A stretch of 64,000 bases of DNA, taken from assembly GCA_963744575.1 (NCBI GenBank), contig CAVUUF010000025.1, positions 124,001 to 188,000 of the forward strand, in the 5' to 3' direction. The notes beneath the pieces are model-generated. The model ran no database searches. It was not told where the DNA came from and saw only the letters and a program-made list of their open reading frames with translations. The translations under genes and the position numbers were made by a program. Numbering within the stretch: the first letter of the stretch is position 1; each line of letters starts with the position of its first letter. Positions 1 to 8,450 of this stretch are shown here, one piece after another. Source of the DNA: Palsa-504 sp963744575 (lineage in GTDB: Bacteria; Actinomycetota; Actinomycetes; Streptosporangiales; Streptosporangiaceae).

Positions 1-1
1 C

Positions 2-517
2 CCCGGCGGCTACCTGAGGGACGTGACGGGCGGCGTGTTCGCCGCGGTCTACCTGCCGTTCCCGGGCACGTTCGTGGCGGCCATGCTGGTTCCCGCCGAC
101 GGCCCGCGGCGCGTGCTCACCTTCGTCATCCTCACCATCAGCAGCGACATCGGCGGCTACTTCGCCGGGATCACGCTCGGCCGCGGCGGCCGCCACCCGA
201 TGGCCCCGGTGATCAGTCCGAAGAAGACCTGGGAGGGCTTCGCCGGCTCGGCCGCCGCCTGCCTGGTCGCGGGCTGGCTCTGCGTCACGCTGATGCTGCA
301 CGGCCACGCCTGGCAGGGACTGCTCACCGGGGCGGCCGCCGTGCTCGCGGCCACCCTCGGCGACCTGACCGAATCCATGATCAAGCGGGACCTGGAGATC
401 AAGGACATGGGCACGCTGCTGCCCGGCCACGGCGGGCTGCTCGACCGGCTCGACTCGCTCCTGGTCGTGGCCCCCGTGGTGTGGCTCCTGCTCTACGTTT
501 TCATCCCTGTCCGCTAG
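2..517 (+). CDS. cdsA: Phosphatidate cytidylyltransferase, 3' part
   Basis: This enzyme makes CDP-diacylglycerol from phosphatidic acid and CTP at the membrane and feeds phospholipid synthesis. The reading frame is open at the window edge, so the N-terminal part is missing; the GTG at position 23 is internal. The CDP-alcohol signature is complete near the C-terminus: SMIKRDLEIKDMG followed by HGGLLDRLDSL. Hydrophobic stretches before and after it fit the polytopic family. The gene ends 17 bp before the convergent gene on the minus strand. Its position before rlmN is the usual actinobacterial order (frr-cdsA-rlmN). Confidence 0.95.
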   Translation, partial: PGGYLRDVTGGVFAAVYLPFPGTFVAAMLVPADGPRRVLTFVILTISSDIGGYFAGITLGRGGRHPMAPVISPKKTWEGFAGSAAACLVAGWLCVTLMLHGHAWQGLLTGAAAVLAATLGDLTESMIKRDLEIKDMGTLLPGHGGLLDRLDSLLVVAPVVWLLLYVFIPVR

Positions 518-533
518 CGGCCCAGTCCCCGCG

Positions 534-1643
534 CTACGGCCCGACGATCCAGCTTCGCCCCTCCGCGGCGAGGCGGCCGACCAGCGTGGCTGATCCATGT
601 TCCTTGGCTAGTTGCCGGTCCCGTTCGGAAATCGGGATAATCCACAGCCAGCGGACCGGGTCGCCGCCGAAGGCGAACCCGGACAGGTCCGGCGGCTCGG
701 GCCCCCGCAGCGAGCCGGGGGAGTCCAGCAGCAGCACCGCGCCGAAGGACCCCTCGCCCAGCGGGAACGTGGCGGGCTCGTGATACCAGCGCACGCTGTG
801 GCCCGGCCCGAACCAGGTCACCGCCCGCCACGGGTAGGTCGCGAGCCAGCCGAACACCCGGGCCGCCTGGGCGCCCGGCAGCGTGGTGGCCACGGCGAGC
901 TCGATCCTGGCGTACCCGCTCGGGTCGTCGAGCACCTGCTCCACCCCGGGCATCCGCTGGCAGCTCATGCCGACCGTGGACAGGATCGTGTACCGGCGAT
1001 GCGGGCCCGGGGGCCGTTCGGTCACCCCGGTGAGCGGCTGCTGGCCCGCCGACGCGTCCCAGTAGTGCCCGCCCGGGCCGAGGCGCGGCTGCAGGTGGCC
1101 GAGCAGCGCCCGCTGGAACTGCGCCAAGCCGCTGGCCGACTGCCGCCAGCGCCAGTAGGCCCGGGAGCGTTCCAGCCGGGGAGCAAGCCCTTCCATGGCC
1201 TCCTCCAGCGACCACCCGAATGGCGTCTGGCCGATCACGTCGCTGCTGTAGCCGGGCATGCCGCGGTCGGCGTCGGACCAGCCCGCGATGACCGCGAGCG
1301 GCCGCCCGTCTTCCAGGATCGCGACCCCGTCCCCTTCCTCGAACCACAGCGCCTCGAGCGCGTCGGCCCGCAGCGGCGCGCGGCCGCCCGGGTGCCTGGT
1401 CCGCGCGGCGGGCATCAGCGGCGCCCGCCCGGCATCCAGCCAGGCCTGATCGGTGGACCGGGGGGCGGCCCGGTGGTTGGCGATCCAGGTGGCCGATATC
1501 GCCGAGCTGCCGTTGTGCAGGTAGGCGGCCGTGGTCAGGCCGTCGTACTCGACCGTCACCCGGCGGCTCCCATAGGGGCTGAGGCTCTCGAGCAGGGTGA
1601 CCGGCGGGCGTGGCCCGGCGGGATCTGGGTGCGAGGTGCCCAT
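534..1643 (-). CDS. Suppressor-of-fused (SUFU) domain protein
   Basis: I read this as a bacterial SUFU-domain protein. The support is the C-terminal half, which has the family's pattern: a YTILSTVGMSCQRMPG strand, an RIELAV strand, and a C-terminal RWLWIIPISERDRQLAKEHG segment (the 'hLLplyPIteeE' block). Bacterial SUFU proteins are often linked to polymorphic toxin immunity, but no toxin gene is nearby and the role here is unknown. The N-terminal ~150 residues are not recognised. The ATG at 1643 is preferred; a GTG at 1676 would add 11 residues, and neither has a clear ribosome site. It is divergent from rlmN and sits between cdsA and rlmN, where it is not a standard neighbour. Confidence 0.65.
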   Translation of the reverse strand: MGTSHPDPAGPRPPVTLLESLSPYGSRRVTVEYDGLTTAAYLHNGSSAISATWIANHRAAPRSTDQAWLDAGRAPLMPAARTRHPGGRAPLRADALEALWFEEGDGVAILEDGRPLAVIAGWSDADRGMPGYSSDVIGQTPFGWSLEEAMEGLAPRLERSRAYWRWRQSASGLAQFQRALLGHLQPRLGPGGHYWDASAGQQPLTGVTERPPGPHRRYTILSTVGMSCQRMPGVEQVLDDPSGYARIELAVATTLPGAQAARVFGWLATYPWRAVTWFGPGHSVRWYHEPATFPLGEGSFGAVLLLDSPGSLRGPEPPDLSGFAFGGDPVRWLWIIPISERDRQLAKEHGSATLVGRLAAEGRSWIVGP

Positions 1644-1754
1644 GACACGAAATGTACTGACTTGGCTGCGCCGCACAAACCATCGCCACGGCCCTGAACC
1701 CCGCGCCTATCCTTGGTGTGGCAGCAGGAAGATCTTTTTCCCGAACGGAGTGGG

Positions 1755-2978
1755 GTGTCAGCTTCCCCGACCGCACCAGATCCGGCGGGTCCGGCCGGAT
1801 CAGCCGGATCCGCGGAACCGCTGCCGCTTGCCCTGGCCCGCGGTCGCCGGGCGGCGGGCAAGCCGCCGCGGCACCTGGCTGACCTGCCTTCGGCCGAACG
1901 TCGTGCGGCAGTAGCCGACCTCGGCCAGCCGCCGTTCCGGGCCAGCCAGCTGTCCAGGCACTTCTTCGGCCGGTACACCGACCGGCCGGAGGAGATGAGC
2001 GACCTGCCCCGGGCCGCGCGCGAACCGCTGGTGCAGGCCCTGCTGCCCCGGCTGCTGACCGCCGAGCGCGAGCTGTCCTGCGACGCCGGGAGCACGCGCA
2101 AGACGCTGTGGCGCACGTTCGACGGGGCGCTGGTGGAGTCGGTGCTGATGCGCTATCCGGACCGGGTCACGATGTGCGTGTCGTCGCAGGCGGGCTGCGG
2201 GATGGCCTGCCCGTTCTGCGCCACCGGGCAGGCGGGCCTGACCCGCAACCTGTCCACGGCCGAGATCGTCGCCCAGGTGGTGGCGGGCGCGCGGCTGCTC
2301 GCGGACGGCGAGGTGCCCCCTAGTCCCGGGGGGGCTCGGGGGGGTCGTCCCCCCCGGAGTCGGCAGGGAGTCGGCCGGCTCTCCAACGTGGTGTTCATGG
2401 GCATGGGGGAGCCGCTGGCCAACTACGCCAGCGTCGTGGCCGCGGTCCGCCGGCTGACCGAGCCGGTGCCCGACGGCATGGGCATCTCCCGGCGCTCGGT
2501 CACCGTGTCCACGGTGGGCCTGGTGCCCGCCATCGCCCGGCTCGCCGCCGAACGTCTCTCCGTCACCCTGGCCGTGTCCCTGCACGCCCCGGACGACGAG
2601 TTGCGGGACACGCTGGTGCCGGTCAACCGGCGCTGGCCGGTCGGCGAGGTGCTGGCCGCCGCATGGGACTACGCCGCGGCCACCGGCCGCCGGGTTTCCA
2701 TCGAGTACGCGCTGATCAGGGACATTAACGACCAGGCCTGGCGGGCCGATCTGCTCGGCTCGCTGCTGGCCGGGCGGCTCGCGCACGTCAACTTGATCCC
2801 GCTCAACCCGACCCCCGGGTCGAAGTGGACGGCGTCGCGCCCGGCCGCGCAGCGCGAGTTCGTCCGCGGCCTGGAGGCGCACGGCGTCCCGGTCACGGTG
2901 CGCGACACGCGGGGCCGCGAGATCGACGGCGCCTGCGGCCAGCTGGCCGCTTCGGCCCTGGTCCCCGGCCCGCGATGA
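1755..2978 (+). CDS. rlmN: 23S rRNA (adenine(2503)-C2)-methyltransferase, radical SAM
   Basis: RlmN methylates A2503 of 23S rRNA (and A37 of some tRNAs) using a [4Fe-4S] cluster and S-adenosylmethionine. The radical-SAM triad is in SQAGCGMACPFCATGQAG (about 2186-2240), followed by the family block NVVFMGMGEPLANY and the SLHAPDDELR and NLIPLNPTPGS segments. The GTG at 1755 has GGAG 4 bp upstream; a TTG at 1713 in the same frame is possible but would add a poorly conserved tail. Between LLADGEV and RLSNVVF there is an extra run of about 20 residues encoded by a G/C-run hairpin (2320-2372), which looks like an inserted repeat. The stop overlaps the next start (ATGA). Confidence 0.95.
   Translation: MSASPTAPDPAGPAGSAGSAEPLPLALARGRRAAGKPPRHLADLPSAERRAAVADLGQPPFRASQLSRHFFGRYTDRPEEMSDLPRAAREPLVQALLPRLLTAERELSCDAGSTRKTLWRTFDGALVESVLMRYPDRVTMCVSSQAGCGMACPFCATGQAGLTRNLSTAEIVAQVVAGARLLADGEVPPSPGGARGGRPPRSRQGVGRLSNVVFMGMGEPLANYASVVAAVRRLTEPVPDGMGISRRSVTVSTVGLVPAIARLAAERLSVTLAVSLHAPDDELRDTLVPVNRRWPVGEVLAAAWDYAAATGRRVSIEYALIRDINDQAWRADLLGSLLAGRLAHVNLIPLNPTPGSKWTASRPAAQREFVRGLEAHGVPVTVRDTRGREIDGACGQLAASALVPGPR
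2337..2356. repeat. G-run hairpin inserted in rlmN
   Basis: CGGGGGGG, a 4-nt loop TCGT, then CCCCCCCG form an 8-bp perfect stem inside rlmN. The surrounding 2320-2372 segment is in frame and codes for a Pro/Gly/Arg-rich insert. The same TCCCGGGGGGG type of run recurs at 16554-16576, so this may be one member of a repeat family. Confidence 0.6.
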
Positions 2979-3733
2979 ACCGGACCTGGCTCCGCCGGCT
3001 GCGCTGGCGGGCCGTGCACTGGGCCTGGGAGACGGCCCGGCGGGACGGGGTGGTGACCGCCGATTCCCCGGCCGCCCGCCGGTTCGCCGCGTTCGGCCGG
3101 GGCTCGATGGCGACCTTCCCGCCCGGTTCGGTCTTCGGGGAGCGCTGGATCACCATCGGTGCGGGCACCCTCATCGGCGCCTTCGTGTCCCTGTCCGCCG
3201 GGATGGTGCCCGGCCAGGACCTCGGGCCGGTGCCGGTGCTGCGGATCGGCGACCGCTGCGTGATCGGCCGGGGCAGTCACATCGTCGCGCACCATTCCCT
3301 GGTGATCGGGGACGACGTGTTCACCGGCCCGTACGTCTACATCACCGACCAGAACCACTCCTACGCGGACCCGGACGTCCCCATCGGCCGCCAGATGCCG
3401 CTGAACTCCGCGGTCAGCATCGGCTCGGGCAGCTGGCTCGGGGCGGGCGCGGTCGTGCTTCCGGGCGCGCACATCGGCCGCAACGTGGTGATCGCGGCCG
3501 GTTCGGTGGTGCGCGGCACGGTGCCCGACCACTGCGTGGTAGCCGGCGTCCCGGCCCGGGTGGTCAGGTCCTACGTGCCCGGCGACGGCTGGTCGCCGCT
3601 CTCCCCCCCGGCCGGCCCACCCGCAGCTCCCCGCTCAGCCCTGGCCGCCGGGTCCCCCTCGGTTCCCCCCTCAGCTCTGGCCGCCGCCGAACGCGTCGAG
3701 GGCGTCCCGCAGCCTGCCGACCCGGCCGGCTAG
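2975..3733 (+). CDS. Hexapeptide-repeat acyltransferase (LbH fold)
   Basis: The protein contains stacked hexapeptide repeats (IGAGTLIGAFVSLSAG, IGDRCVIGRGSHIV, IGDDVFTGPYVYITDQNHSYADP, IGSGSWLGAGAVVLPGAHIGRNVVIAAGSVV), the hallmark of left-handed beta-helix acetyl/acyl transferases. The HSYADP segment matches the active-site loop region of maltose/galactoside acetyltransferase-like enzymes, and VPARVVRSY closes the fold. The acyl acceptor cannot be told from the sequence. The C-terminal ~45 residues are Pro/Ala/Ser-rich and probably disordered. The ATG overlaps the rlmN stop, so the two are probably translated from one message. The downstream gene is convergent. Confidence 0.85.
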   Translation: MNRTWLRRLRWRAVHWAWETARRDGVVTADSPAARRFAAFGRGSMATFPPGSVFGERWITIGAGTLIGAFVSLSAGMVPGQDLGPVPVLRIGDRCVIGRGSHIVAHHSLVIGDDVFTGPYVYITDQNHSYADPDVPIGRQMPLNSAVSIGSGSWLGAGAVVLPGAHIGRNVVIAAGSVVRGTVPDHCVVAGVPARVVRSYVPGDGWSPLSPPAGPPAAPRSALAAGSPSVPPSALAAAERVEGVPQPADPAG

Positions 3734-3818
3734 CCGGCTCACCACCTTATGCTGCCCGCCGGCCCAGCAGCCCACCTCCGGCTGGCCTGATGCCATCGTC
3801 TCCCGTCCCGGCCAGCTG

Positions 3819-4547
3819 CTACCTTTTGCGTTGACGCGCGGGTCGATGGCGCTCAGGTTCCTGCTGCTCACCCAGGTCACGCCGTGCCCCACCGGCTCGC
3901 CCAGCCCCAGCCCTCACAGTCGCTCGCGTCGCGTCTGCCCGGCCCGTACCGGCTCGCGCTGCGCCTGCCCGGCCCGGGTCGGCTCGCGCCGTGTCGGCGT
4001 CCGGCTTCGCATCGCCTGTCTTCAAGCCGGCCGTCTTGGGGCTGACCGCCCTCGGGGCGCCCGTTTTGGATCCGGCTGACTTGGACTCGGCCTGCCTGGG
4101 TTCGCCCTGCCTGGCCTCGGCTGGCCTGGGCTGTGCGGTCTTCGGGGGCGCTGGCCTGCGCTCTGCGGTCGGCGGGGCGCCCATCCCCGGCGGGAAGACC
4201 TCGCCGCGCAGCGCCCGCTCGACCAGGTCCACCGCGCGGGCGACGGCGGCGAGTCGTGCGCCCTCCTTGCGGTAGGCGGCCAGCACGGTGTCGACTGCGT
4301 GCGGTGGCAGCGCGTCCGCCAGTTCGGTCCGGGCCGTCCGGTAACCTTCGCGCGCGCCCTCCACACACGCCTTGGAGTGGTACCTGGCCATGGTGGCCAG
4401 CGCGACTGGGTAGCGGCGCAGCACCCCGTGCAGCCGGTAGTCGGGCGGCACTACGTCCAGCAGCCAGCCGACGGCGGTGGATTCGAAGTCGTCGCTGCCC
4501 GGCGGATGCACCCCGGCTGGCCATCCCGGCGGCGTATACGTGACCAC
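3819..4547 (-). CDS. Conserved actinobacterial hypothetical protein with basic tail
   Basis: The first ~130 residues form a compact helical domain (TPPGWPAGVHPPGSDDFE, then VGWLLDVVPPDYRLHGVLRRYPVALA and a long helix to VDLVERALRG). I recall similar uncharacterised proteins in Streptomyces and relatives; no function is known to me. The last ~110 residues are a low-complexity Ala/Pro/Lys/Arg tail with repeating KTAxxK and ARADxxRA units, likely disordered and possibly nucleic-acid binding. The start is the GTG at 4547, 6 nt after a TATACT -10 box, so the message is probably leaderless. The tail is GC-extreme, so its exact frame deserves caution. Confidence 0.7.
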   Translation of the reverse strand: MVTYTPPGWPAGVHPPGSDDFESTAVGWLLDVVPPDYRLHGVLRRYPVALATMARYHSKACVEGAREGYRTARTELADALPPHAVDTVLAAYRKEGARLAAVARAVDLVERALRGEVFPPGMGAPPTAERRPAPPKTAQPRPAEARQGEPRQAESKSAGSKTGAPRAVSPKTAGLKTGDAKPDADTARADPGRAGAARAGTGRADATRATVRAGAGRAGGARRDLGEQQEPERHRPARQRKR

Positions 4548-4553
4548 GAAACT

Positions 4554-4559
4554 AGTATA
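4554..4559 (-). promoter_or_regulatory. -10 box of a leaderless promoter
   Basis: On the minus strand TATACT is followed by 6 nt (AGTTTC) and then the GTG start of the hypothetical gene ending at 3819. TANNNT placed 6-7 nt before the start codon is the common arrangement for leaderless actinobacterial transcripts. The stretch 4548-4590 is clearly more AT-rich than its surroundings. No good -35 box is visible. Confidence 0.55.
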
Positions 4560-4564
4560 CCCGA

Positions 4565-4798
4565 TTATCGAACCTGTATTCTATGAGCAGCCGACGCCGG
4601 GCTGTCCGCCGGCGGTTCAGAAGACCGGCGGGGGCGGCTCAGGAAAACCTGCGGCAGGTCGGCAGCCCGCGCCTCCACCCGCACCATGGCGGTGGCGTCG
4701 GCGCCCGCGTCCGCCAGCGCCTCCATCAGGCGGTAGCCTCTCCACCACCCGCGGACCGCATCGGGCGCAGCGCCGATGCGCTGCAGGGGGATGCCCAT
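4565..4798 (-). CDS. Possible small protein of unknown function
   Basis: A 77-residue reading frame (starting MGIPLQRIGAAPDAVRGWWR) lies 84 bp downstream of the LAL regulator on the same strand. The first ~55 residues look protein-like (RLMEALADAGADATAMVRVEARAADLP); the end is Pro/Ser-rich. No family is recognised and there is no strong ribosome site. It may be a remnant or non-coding. It is listed because it fills most of the 335-bp gap between 4548 and 4882. Confidence 0.25.
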   Translation of the reverse strand: MGIPLQRIGAAPDAVRGWWRGYRLMEALADAGADATAMVRVEARAADLPQVFLSRPRRSSEPPADSPASAAHRIQVR

Positions 4799-4882
4799 GG
4801 CCGTACGGTAATTGCACGGAGGTGACGTCGGACAGGCCGCAGATGGTCAGCAGCGGGGCGAGCAGCGGGCTTCCCGGGCCGG

Positions 4883-7800
4883 TTACGTGATGCCGAACAG
4901 GCGCAGGGCGTGCGCCCGGGCCGCGGCCTCGCCGCGGCTGGCCACGCTCAGCTTGCCGAGGATGTTGGACACGTGCACGCTGGCGGTCTTGGGCGAGATG
5001 AACAGCTCGGCGGCGATCTCCCGGTTGCTGCGCCCGGCCGCGACCAGGCTGAGCACCTCGAGCTCGCGCTCGGTAAGCCCGGACTCGCCGTCGCCCTGGC
5101 CTCCCGGCGCCTGCCCGGCCGCCTCGGCGCCGTCGCCGTCCAGCCGGATCCTGGCCCGCCGGGCCAGGAGGGCGATCTGCTCGCCGAGCGGCCGGGCGCC
5201 AAGCCCGGCGGCCAGCGGGGCGGCCCGGCGCAGCCGCCCGGCCGCGCCGTCGCGGTCGCCGTGGGCCAGCGCGGTCTCCGCCGCGGAGAGCAGCGCCTGA
5301 GCCTGCGGATAGGGCTCGCTCAGGCTGGCCCACGCCGCGGCGGCCTCGTCCCAGCCGGCCATCAGCTTGCCGGGAACGCCCGCAGCCTCGGCCTCCTCGC
5401 CGAACGGCCGGGCGCCAAGCTCGGCGGCCAGCACGAAGGCGGCGTGCGCGTCGGCCGCGGCGAAGGTCAGCTGCCAGGCGTGCTGGGCCGGGCCGAACGT
5501 CTCCAGCTTCTTGCCCACCGTCCGCAACCGTTCCGCCAGGGCCAAGCCGTCGCGCCGGAGTTGCTCGTCATGGGCCAGGCCGGCCCGCCCGGCGGCGGCC
5601 AGCACCGCGGCCGCCCCGGCGGCGACCACGGGCCACGCGTACCGCGGGGTGCTGCCGGATAGGTCGTAGCGGTCCATGGTCCGCGACGCGGCCGCGAGCG
5701 CGGCGGCCGGGCCGTCCTTCTCCAGCGCGAGCAGGATCTCCAGCCGCGCCAGCGGAAGCTGGTGCTGGTCCTCATACCGGGCCGGGCGCAGCGCGTCCCG
5801 GGCCGTCATCATGTGCTGCGCCGCCGTGGCCAGGTCGCCCCGGCCCAGCGCGACCGAGCCGGCGATGACGTGCAGCAGGGCCCGGTGCATCGGGCTGGGG
5901 GCGAGGTACAGGTCCGTGGCCCCGCTGATCGTCCGCACGGCCTCGTCCCAGCAGCCGAGCGCGAACAGCGGTTCGGCCTGGTTGATGGCCAGCAGGCTGC
6001 CCCAGTTACGGGAGAGGCGCTGGGCGTCCAGGCCTGCGCCGCCGCGGCGGGCCGCCGCGACGGCGAGTTCATGCTCCCCCGCGCCCTCGAGCAGGTGCGA
6101 TTCGTTGACCGCCGCCTGCTGCAGCACCTCGTCGGCACCCCGGTGCTCGCCCATGGCGCGGGCCTGTGCGATCAGCTCGATCGGGCCGCTGCCCAAGGGC
6201 GCCTGCTGGCCCGCGTAGGCGTTGAACATGGCCAGGGTCAGCAGCGCGTTCGCCTCGCTGGCCTCGTCGCCGGTCTTGCGGGCGAGCGCCAGCGCCTCCT
6301 CGGCGTAGCAGCGCTCGTTGGTGATCTTGGGCGGGCAGTGGGCCAGCGTGAGCAGGATCTGCACCCGGGTCGCCGACGACACCTCGGCGGGGACGTAATC
6401 CAGCGCCCTTTGCAGGTCCGTGGCGTAGTCCGGGCGGCCGAGCTTCATCCGGAAACTGCCGCGGCTGCCGAGCAGCGTGGCCACCCGGACCGGTTCGGCG
6501 GCCGGGTCCAGCTCCTTGAGCGCCGAGGTGGCCAGCGCGATCCCGCGCTCGAATTCCCCGGCGTCGTGGGCCGCCGAGGTGGCCTCCTCGAGCACCTGAG
6601 CGTGGTCCGCGCCGATCCGCTCGGCGGCATCGGGCACCTGATCCCACAGCTCCAGCACGCGGGCCAGCAGGGATAGCCGCTCGGCGGCCGCGACCGCCCG
6701 CCCCGCCTGCGCCGCCGCCCGCCAGGCGCCGATCAGTGCCCAGGCCGAGTCGTGCGCCGAGTGCCAGTGGTGCGCCATCTCGATGGCGGCCCGGCCGGGA
6801 GGGACCAGCCCCGGGTCGGCGTCGATGGCCTCGGCGAAACGGCTGTGCAGGCGGCCGTGCTCGCCGGGCAGCAGATCGTCATGCACGGCCTCGCGGATCA
6901 GCTCGTGCCGGAACGCGTAGCCGTTGCCGCGGGGGTGCAGCACGTTGGCGGTCACCGCGGGCCGCACCGCGCGGGTCAGCGTCGCGTCGTCCAGGCCGCT
7001 CACCACGCCGAGCAGCACGTGCCCGGTCGCCTCCCCGCCGGCGCTGGCCACCCGGAGCACCTCCTGGGTGTCCTCCGGCAGCCTGCGCACGCTCTCCAGG
7101 AGCAGGTCACGCAGGGATTCCGGCAGCTCAACGCTCAGCTCGCCGTCGCGGCACAGCAGCGCCTCCACGAACAGCGGGTTGCCCTCCGACCGGTGGTAAA
7201 GCGCGTCGGCCAGGTCGCCGGCCTGCTCGCGGCCGAGGATCCTGACGACCAGCTCGCCGGTGTCGTGCCTGGTCAGCCGGGGCAGCTCGATCCGCTCCAC
7301 CCAGGCGATCCGGCCCAGTGAGGCCAGCAGCGGGCGGAGCGGGTGAGTGCGGTGCAGCTCGTCGGAGCGGAACGTGACCACGATGAGCAGCCCGGGCAGG
7401 GCGCGCTGGTTGCCGATCAGGAACGTCAGCAGGTCCCGGCTCGACCGGTCCGCCCAGTGCGCGTCCTCGATCATCAGCACCACCGGCGAGTGCCTGGTCA
7501 GGTGGTCGAGCGCGCTGAGCACCTCCTCGAACAGCCGGGCCCGGGCCTCGGCCGGGTCGCCGCCGGTGTCCGGGTCGCCGAGCTCGGGCAGCAGCCGGGC
7601 CAGCCCCCGCGTGGTCCGGCCGGGCAGCATCGCGGCCACCGCGTCCGCGCCCATCTCGTGCACCAGGTCGCGCAGCACCGCCGTGAACGGCGCGAACGGC
7701 AGCCCGTCGGTGCCCAGCTCCAGGCAGCCCCCGGTCAGCACCCGGGCACCCGCCGCCGCGGCGCGGCGGCCGAAGTCGCTGACCAGCCTGGACTTGCCGA

Positions 7801-7996
7801 CACCCGCCTCCCCGCCCAGCAGCACGGCAGACGGCCCGCCCTGGCGCACGCTGGCGAAAGCGGCATCCAGGGCGGCCATCTGCTCGTCCCGCCCGACCAG
7901 GACGGGACTGGACGCTCGCCCGCTCATCTCTGCCGTCAGCATGCCACGAGGGTCTGACATTGCGGAGAGTTCGCCGGCGGCGCGCGGGGCGGTCAT
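4883..7996 (-). CDS. LuxR-family transcriptional regulator, LAL type with AAA ATPase
   Basis: This is a large ATP-binding LuxR regulator (1037 aa). The N-terminal ATPase has a Walker A motif GGEAGVGKS (about 61-69) and a Walker B IEDAHWAD (about 177-184). A long helical TPR-like middle follows. The C-terminal LuxR helix-turn-helix (about 970-1030) reads LTERELEVLSLVAAGRSNREIAAELFIS and onward. Such proteins are signal-responsive activators in actinomycetes; the ligand and targets cannot be told. The ATG at 7996 starts 7 nt after the stop of the small upstream gene, with TGAGGCGG as ribosome site, so the two form an operon. The ATG at the MLTAEMSG segment is an alternative start. Confidence 0.9.
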   Translation of the reverse strand: MTAPRAAGELSAMSDPRGMLTAEMSGRASSPVLVGRDEQMAALDAAFASVRQGGPSAVLLGGEAGVGKSRLVSDFGRRAAAAGARVLTGGCLELGTDGLPFAPFTAVLRDLVHEMGADAVAAMLPGRTTRGLARLLPELGDPDTGGDPAEARARLFEEVLSALDHLTRHSPVVLMIEDAHWADRSSRDLLTFLIGNQRALPGLLIVVTFRSDELHRTHPLRPLLASLGRIAWVERIELPRLTRHDTGELVVRILGREQAGDLADALYHRSEGNPLFVEALLCRDGELSVELPESLRDLLLESVRRLPEDTQEVLRVASAGGEATGHVLLGVVSGLDDATLTRAVRPAVTANVLHPRGNGYAFRHELIREAVHDDLLPGEHGRLHSRFAEAIDADPGLVPPGRAAIEMAHHWHSAHDSAWALIGAWRAAAQAGRAVAAAERLSLLARVLELWDQVPDAAERIGADHAQVLEEATSAAHDAGEFERGIALATSALKELDPAAEPVRVATLLGSRGSFRMKLGRPDYATDLQRALDYVPAEVSSATRVQILLTLAHCPPKITNERCYAEEALALARKTGDEASEANALLTLAMFNAYAGQQAPLGSGPIELIAQARAMGEHRGADEVLQQAAVNESHLLEGAGEHELAVAAARRGGAGLDAQRLSRNWGSLLAINQAEPLFALGCWDEAVRTISGATDLYLAPSPMHRALLHVIAGSVALGRGDLATAAQHMMTARDALRPARYEDQHQLPLARLEILLALEKDGPAAALAAASRTMDRYDLSGSTPRYAWPVVAAGAAAVLAAAGRAGLAHDEQLRRDGLALAERLRTVGKKLETFGPAQHAWQLTFAAADAHAAFVLAAELGARPFGEEAEAAGVPGKLMAGWDEAAAAWASLSEPYPQAQALLSAAETALAHGDRDGAAGRLRRAAPLAAGLGARPLGEQIALLARRARIRLDGDGAEAAGQAPGGQGDGESGLTERELEVLSLVAAGRSNREIAAELFISPKTASVHVSNILGKLSVASRGEAAARAHALRLFGIT

Positions 7997-8003
7997 GGCC
8001 GCC

Positions 8004-8276
8004 TCAGGCGGCGTGGCGGGCGCCAGTCGCCTGGCCCGCCCCGGTCACAGCCTCGCCTGCGGTCGGCTCGCCGGCCGCGGGCTCGGTCCGGAACGACCCG
8101 TCCACGTAGTCGGGGATGACGAACTCGTCGGCCACCGAGCCGGGCTGGCCGCCGCCACGGCGGGCACCGCCGCGGCGCACCAGGCGAGCCAGCCGGGCGA
8201 GCCTGGCCTCGCGCGCCCGCGCCCGCATCTCGCGGCCGCGCTGGTCGCTCATTGCACGCAGAAACTCGGGATGCAT
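8004..8276 (-). CDS. Small conserved hypothetical protein upstream of the LAL regulator
   Basis: A 90-residue protein beginning MHPEFLRAMSDQRGREMRARAREARLARL: the N-terminal half is a strongly basic amphipathic helix and the C-terminal half is acidic/Gly-rich. Small proteins starting MHPE..AEQR are common in actinomycetes and have no known function. A very good ribosome site (GAGGAGG, 6 nt before the ATG) supports it. It is the first gene of the operon with the LAL regulator. Confidence 0.7.
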   Translation of the reverse strand: MHPEFLRAMSDQRGREMRARAREARLARLARLVRRGGARRGGGQPGSVADEFVIPDYVDGSFRTEPAAGEPTAGEAVTGAGQATGARHAA

Positions 8277-8420
8277 GGTTCCTCCTCGGCCCCCGGGGAA
8301 CCTCCTCTGGCTCCCACATCCTCAAGGTTCGCGGTAAGGCCCCACTCCCCGCATCGGGCGGATGCCTTATCTTCCGCCCCGGAAAAGGGCTTAACCCCGG
8401 CTAAGTCCCCGGCCACCGGC

Positions 8421-8434
8421 CTAAGCCGTCTTAG
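8421..8434. promoter_or_regulatory. CTAAG-CCGT-CTTAG inverted repeat
   Basis: CTAAG (8421-8425) and CTTAG (8430-8434) are separated by CCGT. A weaker related pair (CTTAA...GGCTAAG) lies at about 8388-8405. The site is 16 bp past the gntR stop and upstream of the small gene/LAL operon, so it could be a terminator stem for gntR or an operator for the operon. No T-run is present, which favours an operator. Confidence 0.35.
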
Positions 8435-8450
8435 CCCAGGTCAGGGCCGG

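Noticed and set aside
4910..7957. Long open frames on the plus strand opposite the LAL regulator
   Set aside because: They are Arg/Gly/Pro-rich mirror frames typical of GC-rich DNA and lack any family pattern; the minus-strand gene has clear ATPase and LuxR motifs.
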